Assembly: GCF_032854445.1 (NCBI RefSeq)
Contig: NC_088295.1
Span: 26,649,385 to 26,713,384, forward strand
DNA length: 64,000 bases
Source of the DNA: Liolophura sinensis
Taxonomy: Eukaryota > Mollusca > Polyplacophora > Chitonida > Chitonidae
Reading direction: 5' to 3'
Shown: positions 57,380-64,000 of the stretch, piece after piece
How the letters are laid out: each line of letters opens with the position of its first letter
How positions within the stretch are numbered: the first letter of the stretch is position 1
The notes under the pieces: generated by a model
Database searches by the model: none
The model's input: only the letters and a program-made list of their open reading frames with translations
What the model was told of the DNA's origin: nothing
Program-made: the position numbers and the translations under genes

Positions 57380-57600
57380 CATCCTCGAGAATATTCCACT
57401 TTACGCGGCAGACAGCGTTGTGGTGGGAGGAAGGTGGACTGGGCCGGGGAGAAACCCACGACCATCCGAAGGATGCTGACAGACCTCACGAACAGCAAAG
57501 GTTGTGAGAGTGAGTGGGTGAAATTGTAAATTTGGTGTAAACGTTGTGAGAGGCTACTGAGTCCTTAAATATGCTAGCACGCTAACCACTCAGTCCAGTT
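57380..57600 (-). mobile_element. SINE family A, decayed
   Basis: ATCCTCGAGAATATTCCACT, GTTGTGGTGGGAGGAAGG and GAAACCCACGACCATCCG appear in family order, then a remnant of the head (TGCTAGCACGCTAACCACTC). Confidence 0.7.
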
Positions 57601-57717
57601 GACCCTTACTTTATCTGATGCAACATGGAGATTCTCATGAGCTGAAATATTTAATCTGCTGCCTGCCATCCGTACGTGTTCAGGTTTTGGCCTGTTCAAG
57701 AATTCATGTGACCTTTT

Positions 57718-58018
57718 CGGTGGCCTAATGGTTAAAACGTTTACCTCGAGGTGAGTAGATCTGGGATCAAACCCAGGTCGGGTCATACCAAAGACTTTAA
57801 AAAAGGTAGTTGCTGCTGCTTTGTGATAGGCCCTCAGCACTGAGATGTTAGAGCAAGGAAACAGGACTGGTTGGCCCGGTGTCAGTATAATGTGACTGGG
57901 TAATATCCTCAACATGATACAGTGGCGGTGTCTCTTTGGCAGCATGGGTTCGCCCTGCCAAGAAGACATGGTAAGTGTACACACGCATAATGACTCCTCG
58001 TTGTCATATGACTTAAAA
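57718..58018 (+). mobile_element. SINE family B, full-length
   Basis: tRNA-like head with GTGGCCTAATGGTTAAAACG (A box) and GGGATCAAACCCAGG (B-box position), a body including GGCAGCATGGGTTCGCCCTG, and an end near AAAATTGTTAAGAACTACGT. An ATAC/AAAT-type simple repeat follows. Confidence 0.8.
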
Positions 58019-58736
58019 ATTGTTAAGAACTACGTAAAAGACGGGTATACATACATACATACATAAATAAATAATTCAGGAAGTGAAACTAGCAGTTGGA
58101 CATAAATTGTCATCATGGATACACACGCAATATGTTTCCATGACAACTTTCTTTCATCTGTACTAATAAAAAATCGATATTCTTTTTGGAAAGCTTTGAA
58201 TAACTCTTGTCTGTTCAGTACAGTATAAGGTTTATCTATTATGCATGCCGATAACTACACAGACAGCTATAATGTTGAAAAGACTATATAGGCATATATT
58301 GCCTCTGGTTTCAGTTGTGTCAATGCGCACAATACCTGTACCGTGTTTTCGGCAGGAGCGATCTGTGTTACTGTGTTTGATCAGTGTTCAGTTGCTCACA
58401 TAATATCGATCACATCCTATGTTGGTCTAGAGGATCTTTGATGGTGCAAGCATATATTGATCACACATGTCTATAACCACGCAATCACACCGCGGAGGAG
58501 CTATTGGATATGAAGCGCTTGATATCCCATAAGGTACACCGTAAACAATAAAAAGAACTAATAAGACCGTGCACCAGTTTAAATATTGCATAAGTAGCAC
58601 ATCATTATACATATAAATAAAAATGAAGTAAAATCAGTAATCCTAGGTATATTTAAGGAAACAACAAATTTAGGTACATATGACAATGGACAGGTTATGA
58701 GTGGCGAAAACTGGGGACTACATGAAAACTTCAACC
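58019..58736. other. Intergenic, no gene recognised
   Basis: It begins with a short (CATA)n/(AATA)n run after the SINE. The rest shows nothing I can name. Confidence 0.5.
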
Positions 58737-58850
58737 AGGTAATGCTGGAGCTGGACTCGAACCCCCGACCTCAATACCAAGGGTCGATTGACTGTGTCAA
58801 GAACTACGCTTTGGTCGGATGAGCTTACGTTCTCCAGCATTCGAATTTAT
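58737..58850 (-). mobile_element. tRNA-derived fragment with intact B box
   Basis: On the minus strand GGTTCGAGTCC (58763-58753) is a perfect B box inside GGGGGTTCGAGTCCAGC. The rest of the head does not fold into a clear tRNA cloverleaf. It differs from families A and B. Confidence 0.45.
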
Positions 58851-59327
58851 CGGGAGGTTTCGGCCCGCTGCATGAGGACAGTAGGGTGACCCAGTCAGGA
58901 TTTGATTGGTTTGATTGCAGTTTTAGGCCGCATGTTGGTGTAGACATATGGTGACTGGCTCCTTGCAAGAGGTGAGGGTGTCTGTTTTAAATTTGTTTTG
59001 TTTTTGACAGAAACAACAAGAATTGTATGGTTACACATTGCGAAAAGACAGCACGTTAAATGTGTACCACTAATGTATTCATAATCAATGGCCGTCACTG
59101 CCATAAAAAGTCTGCTTTTAGATCAATTATATGCTGGTATTTATTAATAGATATAGCAGTGAATGACCTATAGAGTGTTAAACATTTGATGTATTGTATT
59201 CAACAAACTGAAGGATTTTTGTATGAGATTATAACGTATTATTATTTTTTTTCTGTTTATAACTATTTGTCGATAAATTTGCTTTGCCTCACAATTTATA
59301 TATTAATCTAATTGTTGTTCAATGTCA

Positions 59328-59370
59328 TGGGGTAGAATTTTTCACTTATATGGGAGCGGTCGCAACCTAC
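59328..59370 (-). mobile_element. SINE family A, very short remnant
   Basis: AATTTTTCACTTATATGGGA followed by GCGGTCGCAACC resembles the conserved family segment (AATATTTCACTTATACGACGG). A small fragment only. Confidence 0.35.
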
Positions 59371-59602
59371 AATTGATCCACGCATGTCCAGCTCCGCAGG
59401 CAAGTGGGCTGATGGGGACTGCCCTATATAGTGTTGTTCAGCTGTTTCTAATAATTGTCTTCTGATTTGGCTTAAAAAACAGCAATGTAAAAATAATAGG
59501 AAAAGTTTGTACACGGAGACAGAAACCTTGCATTCTGGGACAGGGCGGTTTTTGCATGCATGATGTGGCAAAATCAGTATTAACAAGATAGGTCGTGCAG
59601 CA

Positions 59603-60193
59603 TGTACCTGTGCTCAAACTCAGGATGGAGCTGCGCTTAAACTCAGGATGGAACTTTGCTCAAACTCAGGATGGAACTGTGCTTAAACTCAGGATGGAAC
59701 TGTGCTTAAACTCAGGATGGAACTGTGCTTAAACTCAGGATGCACCTGTGCTCAAACTTAGGATGTACCTGTGCTTAAACTCAGGATGGAACTGTGCTCA
59801 AACTGAGGATGGAACTATGCTTAAACTCAGGATGTACCTGTGCTTAAACTCATGATGGAACTGTGCTCAAACTCACGATCGAGATGTGCTTAAACTCAGG
59901 ATGGAACTGTGCTTAAACTCAGGATGGAACTGTGCTTAAACTCAGGATGGACCTTTGCTCAAACTAAGGATGGAACTGTGCTTAAACTCATGAAAGAACT
60001 GTGCTTAAACTCAGGATGTACCTGTGCTTAAACTCAGGATGGAACTGTGCTTAAACTCAGGATGGACCTGTGCTCAAACTAAGGATGGAACTGTGCTTAA
60101 ACTCATGAAAGAACTGTGCTTAAACTCAGGATGGAACTGTGCTTAAACTCAGGAATGAACTGTGCTCAAACTCAGGGTGGAACTGTGCTTAAA
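59603..60193. repeat. Satellite, 23 bp x about 25
   Basis: Unit AACTCAGGATGGAACTGTGCT plus TA/CA; variants differ by one to three bases. A two-unit block around AACTAAGGATGGAACTGTGC then AACTCATGAAAGAACTGTGC recurs, showing higher-order duplication. Confidence 0.95.
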
Positions 60194-61185
60194 ATAATAC
60201 ATGTTAAACAAAACTCGAGCTGTTCCACCTTTTGAGCATATAAATGCACAGCCAATAACAGCTTTCTACATGAGAAATAGTATGAAAAAAGTAAAATCAC
60301 AACTAGACTTATATTAGAAAGGTTACTGCTGTATTCGGTGATCAACATCCATCTCATTTAAGTTGAATTTTAATATAGTGACAAACACTCTGTTAAAACA
60401 GTTTTCTAATCACAAACAAAAACATCAACCATTCATTCAGTTCGGTTTGGTAGCATTTGAATAGAACAGTCAATGAGTCATTGTGCCACTACACAAATCA
60501 ATCACCAAACACTAATGACATGATAACTGATTCAGAAATGAGTTATATATTTTCTTTCTGGGCTACCAGATCGTCGAGGATCAGAATATGCAGTGGATAT
60601 AACCAGTCGTGTGGTAAATATATATATGGATTCGATGAAAACTGTATTTGATGTTGTCAAGAAATACATGGACAATACAGATGTACCAAGACCTTAAATA
60701 AGAATATATATATACGGTCTATTCATAGCACACAATAAATACATTTTCAATGGAGAGCAAAACGACAAACGCAAAGTGCTATAAAAATACACGTTTTAGA
60801 CATTGCAGATAACACTAATTCTATCGACAGTGGAGTACATGAATTCACGTAAGTAGCACACACAAAACTATTCCAAGCTGTACAAAATGTTGAATACCGT
60901 ATCTCCTATACGTTCTGTATATTTCCATTGGGTTATAACTGGTATATCATCACTGTTAGTTCTGAAAATCGCTGATATATCATCAATAGTCTTTGCATCT
61001 ACACAAGTACGGAGATGTGGGGTCTCGACAATTTAACATGCAAACTTCAAATCTAACTAAAGGTAGCAGTTCTGAGAATAAACTATACTTTTGTCTATTC
61101 TTCATTTATTTTTTTTCCTTGTGATAGTCTGCACACAAATAGGCCTAGGATAATTGCATTCAAGTTAAGCTTCTCAGAACGGCTG
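60194..61185. other. Downstream of the 937-codon gene, no feature recognised
   Basis: It probably includes that gene's 3' UTR next to 61185. No repeat family or other gene was seen. Confidence 0.5.
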
Positions 61186-64000
61186 TTACATATTCACTTC
61201 CTCTAACTCCGTCAATCGCTGCAAAATAGCCTGGTCTTTATTGTTCCAGCGAATGTAAGAACAGTTTCGCATTTCAAAAAACAGCCCTGAAAGTTTGGTG
61301 ATTTCCGAGTCCAATTCCTTATTTGTCCAAGATGGAAGTTTCCGAGGTTTCCGCTGGTTCCAAGCAACTCCGCTGGAGACAAATGGGGATGAATGTTTAC
61401 GTGCTTTTCGCGCCTCGGCAATTTTTCTGGCCTCTTCCCGCCGTTGCAATTCAGCAAGTCGTTCCCTTTCTATCTCAGCTTTTTCTTCAGCAATCTTTCG
61501 TTGGTACTCCATTGTTTCCCTTCGGGCCGCCGCATCAGCCATTTTTCTCATGCGCCTCTTCCGTTTTCGCTCTATTATTTGTATTGTTACTTCTTTTGCG
61601 GGGATGTCAGCATCTTTCAGAAGTTCCCTCAAGCCGACTACTTTTTTAAACTTTACGTATGACGCGCTATAACTCCTCGGTCGGTAGGCCTCAGGCCAGA
61701 TTTTAACCTCTCTTGCAGAACGGGGAGGCGATATCTTTTTTGGCTCCAAGGGTGAATGCGAGCGAGACCTCTTAGAGGGGGACTTCGAACGTTTCCGAGG
61801 GGATTGTTTGCGTCTGTTTGAGGGTGAATGTCCGTGACTGTGTTTATGACCCTCAGTCGTAGATTTGCTTCCTCCCAGGCACGGAGGTGTGACAAGCGGC
61901 GGTAGATGACTTGGCGCCTTTACAAGTGTGACCGGTGAGTTAATTCTTTGCTTGGACTTGTTCTTGAATTTTGACGGGGATTTGGTGCGACTGTTGTGAT
62001 GTTTGCGCGGAAGCTTTTTTGTGGCAGGTTTTTCAGGCAGAGTGTACGCAATATACTCTGGTCGTTCAGCGTCGGGTTCACTTAATCGCCTTTCGCGACG
62101 CATCGGCGTTTGCTGAAGGGAAATGTTGTTGATGTCAGAGAAGTCAACCTTTTGAACTTCACGGTAGAAACTCCTTCCTTTTCGCCTCGTTGGCATCTCG
62201 TTCACACCTTCCTCTTCAGAATCGTCTGTCATGTACGATTCTGTGGGTATGGGAAGTTTTGCTATGTCATCGAGTAATTTCACCCCTACTTCTTTCATAA
62301 ACTTCTCGTGGATAGGCTCTCGGGCGGGCGAATTCTGCCGTTCAAATTTCGAATATATTTCCAGTTCATTGTTCCACTTTACTTTTCGTGCTTTCTTAAG
62401 ACTTCGTTTGTGAGCCCGGCGTCGAGCACGTCTCATGGAAAGCAGAATTTTTCGGAAGTAAACAAATATGAAAACAGAATTGGCAACTTGGCGGAATCTC
62501 TTTATTCCACGGAGGCAGGGTGCTGCTTTCTTTTTAGTTTTCAGTCTCATACTTCTCAACTGTTTTATCGAAAACTTTTCCACATTTATGCTACGTGTAC
62601 CCTGAACTTTACTGTCTGTTTCTTCCTCATCGGTGTCATTTGCCGAATTTGGTACTTGGATAAGCGGTATTTGGATAAAAGGCTTGTATCGTTTTTGTTG
62701 TCTTCTTCTTTTGCGGTGCATTTTATGTTTACATCGTCTTTGTTGAAGCTGGCCATTTTGTAATACGGTTTCTATGTCTGATTCACTAGATTCCTCCATT
62801 TCACCAACGTTTCCCACAAGAACGTCTGTAGAATCGAAGTGTCTCAACAAGCTGCGTTTGTCCTGTGACTGGTTTTGCAACTTTAATGTTTTTTGCTTCA
62901 AAAAAGGTCTTTGTTGAGAGATTAATTTCGGTTTGTCAGATAAAATTTTCAATGGAGATTCATTTCCATTGTTGAAACTACGCTGGAGAACTTGTACTTC
63001 AGTGTCATTCATATACTCATCCCCATACTGATCAGTCACCGAATCCCCTAGACATCCCTGACAGTCGTTATCCTCGGAGTCTGTTTGGCTTTCCTCTCCA
63101 GGTTCCGGGCTGTAGAACATATCTAGCCTTAGATCATACCGTCGCTTTAACCACTCAGCATCTTCCTTCTTATCTTTCACCTTTTGCATCTTGTCCATGA
63201 ACCACTTTCGTTCGATGTCATCGGCATACTTCTGCCGAATCTGGTAACTGCCCACGTCTTTTAATGTTTTAGCCTCTGGAGCTTTGCCACTAATAGTTAA
63301 ACTCATTCCAGCGGGAGATGCTTTTGTCTTCACAGACGCCATTTTATTATGCATATGCTTTCCGGTCCGGATCTTCTTCACCTTCAGTTCACCTTTACTA
63401 ACTACACGACTTGTGTTGGTTCCAGTCATGTACAGCACATTCTCATCTGTTGGTTTTGAGGTGTCACTTGTGTACAACGGTGTGGATTTTGTCACGGACT
63501 CTCCGCTAACCAGCTCGCCCAATACTGGCATTTCATCGTTCCAGGCATGGAAATCTAAAGAGTTCTCTTTCTGGCGAAGTGACTCCTTTAATTCGTCCAG
63601 GAAATCTCTGTCTGAGGATAAGTCTGTACCGGCTGACGCCAGGCGGCGGACTGGCCCTAAACCCAGTTGTCTCTCCCCTAGGCTGTTGGCGGATCTTCTT
63701 CGGGCGTTGCTAGATTCTGTGCGTTGATTTTCCAGACCACGAATGCTTCCATCTAAAGACGGTTGCACAAGCTCAGTCTTCTTTCCTCCACGCTTTCCAA
63801 CGTTATCGCGTAATTTCTGTGAGCGTGAATTCCTGAAATGTTTAGCATTCGGATCACTTATGTTCTTCTCTGGCGAAATTGGCGATATACTGTAGACAGT
63901 TTCCGGACCGTTGTAAAACTGGTGGGTAACATCTATAGCCGTTGATCCATATGTCTGAACGATCTTGTCATCGGAAATGGCTAATGCCGGAAACGTGGAG
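61186..64000 (-). CDS. Unknown large basic protein, 5' end outside window
   Basis: I do not recognise it. The frame is open from the window edge (first full codon 63999-63997) to a stop at 61186, giving 937 visible residues with no in-frame ATG in the first 77, so the start lies beyond the window. It is charged and largely disordered: an acidic patch near GEMEESSESDIETVLQ, Lys/Arg-rich runs (KMHRKRRRQQKRYKPF), an SR/SP-rich segment (SPRKRSKSPSKRSRSHSP), and near the C-terminus a long charged helix (RRETMEYQRKIAEEKAEIER and on). That end looks like coiled coil. Nuclear or cytoskeletal location is conceivable but unproven. The exon is unusually long for this genome. Confidence 0.75.
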   Translation of the reverse strand, partial: STFPALAISDDKIVQTYGSTAIDVTHQFYNGPETVYSISPISPEKNISDPNAKHFRNSRSQKLRDNVGKRGGKKTELVQPSLDGSIRGLENQRTESSNARRRSANSLGERQLGLGPVRRLASAGTDLSSDRDFLDELKESLRQKENSLDFHAWNDEMPVLGELVSGESVTKSTPLYTSDTSKPTDENVLYMTGTNTSRVVSKGELKVKKIRTGKHMHNKMASVKTKASPAGMSLTISGKAPEAKTLKDVGSYQIRQKYADDIERKWFMDKMQKVKDKKEDAEWLKRRYDLRLDMFYSPEPGEESQTDSEDNDCQGCLGDSVTDQYGDEYMNDTEVQVLQRSFNNGNESPLKILSDKPKLISQQRPFLKQKTLKLQNQSQDKRSLLRHFDSTDVLVGNVGEMEESSESDIETVLQNGQLQQRRCKHKMHRKRRRQQKRYKPFIQIPLIQVPNSANDTDEEETDSKVQGTRSINVEKFSIKQLRSMRLKTKKKAAPCLRGIKRFRQVANSVFIFVYFRKILLSMRRARRRAHKRSLKKARKVKWNNELEIYSKFERQNSPAREPIHEKFMKEVGVKLLDDIAKLPIPTESYMTDDSEEEGVNEMPTRRKGRSFYREVQKVDFSDINNISLQQTPMRRERRLSEPDAERPEYIAYTLPEKPATKKLPRKHHNSRTKSPSKFKNKSKQRINSPVTLVKAPSHLPPLVTPPCLGGSKSTTEGHKHSHGHSPSNRRKQSPRKRSKSPSKRSRSHSPLEPKKISPPRSAREVKIWPEAYRPRSYSASYVKFKKVVGLRELLKDADIPAKEVTIQIIERKRKRRMRKMADAAARRETMEYQRKIAEEKAEIERERLAELQRREEARKIAEARKARKHSSPFVSSGVAWNQRKPRKLPSWTNKELDSEITKLSGLFFEMRNCSYIRWNNKDQAILQRLTELEEVNM

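Noticed and set aside
58737-58850. Possible functional tRNA on the minus strand
   Set aside because: The B box is perfect, but there is no convincing A box, acceptor stem or anticodon arm at the right spacing.

Overview
The window is animal nuclear DNA, most likely from a mollusc. The genes are split by GT-AG introns, there are SINEs and long minisatellites, and intergenic DNA is AT-rich. The strongest clue is a muscle myosin heavy chain gene that carries, inside an intron, a TATA box and a first exon of the catchin/myorod type. That product is known from molluscan muscle. I cannot name the species.

Layout. Positions 45-18161 (+) hold the 3' part of the myosin heavy chain gene: the end of the motor, the converter, two IQ motifs and the whole coiled-coil rod. 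Catchin is nested in it, starting at 7715 and sharing all rod exons from 8509 onward. Two 79-nt hinge exons look mutually exclusive, and there are two alternative tailpiece exons. Positions 18.4-27 kb are gene-poor: a broken reverse-transcriptase element with a SINE inserted in it, a roughly 66-bp minisatellite and a 262-bp MITE. Positions 27199-49588 (-) hold a complete 24-exon exportin-6 gene (XPO6, about 1,140 aa), rebuilt exon by exon. Its start codon lies about 380 bp from that of a divergent gene, NDUFA6 (49968-54632, +), a complex I LYR-family subunit. A single-exon gene of unknown function follows at 55405-56685 (-). Another unknown gene, open to the window edge, lies at 61186-64000 (-). 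The space between them holds SINE remnants and a 23-bp satellite.

The genes have no obvious shared pathway. Two connect loosely to actomyosin: myosin/catchin form thick filaments, and exportin-6 is known to export actin-profilin from the nucleus. The XPO6/NDUFA6 pair probably shares a bidirectional promoter.

The least expected signal is a recurring pattern. Three tandem arrays appear to have grown out of exon ends: the XPO6 stop-codon region, the XPO6 exon 5/splice-donor junction, and the stop-codon region of the 426-aa gene. The unit overlapping the real exon end is still functional, and degenerate copies trail away downstream. A second candidate is a small exon at 5863-5974 with its own ATG, which could start another headless myosin-rod product.
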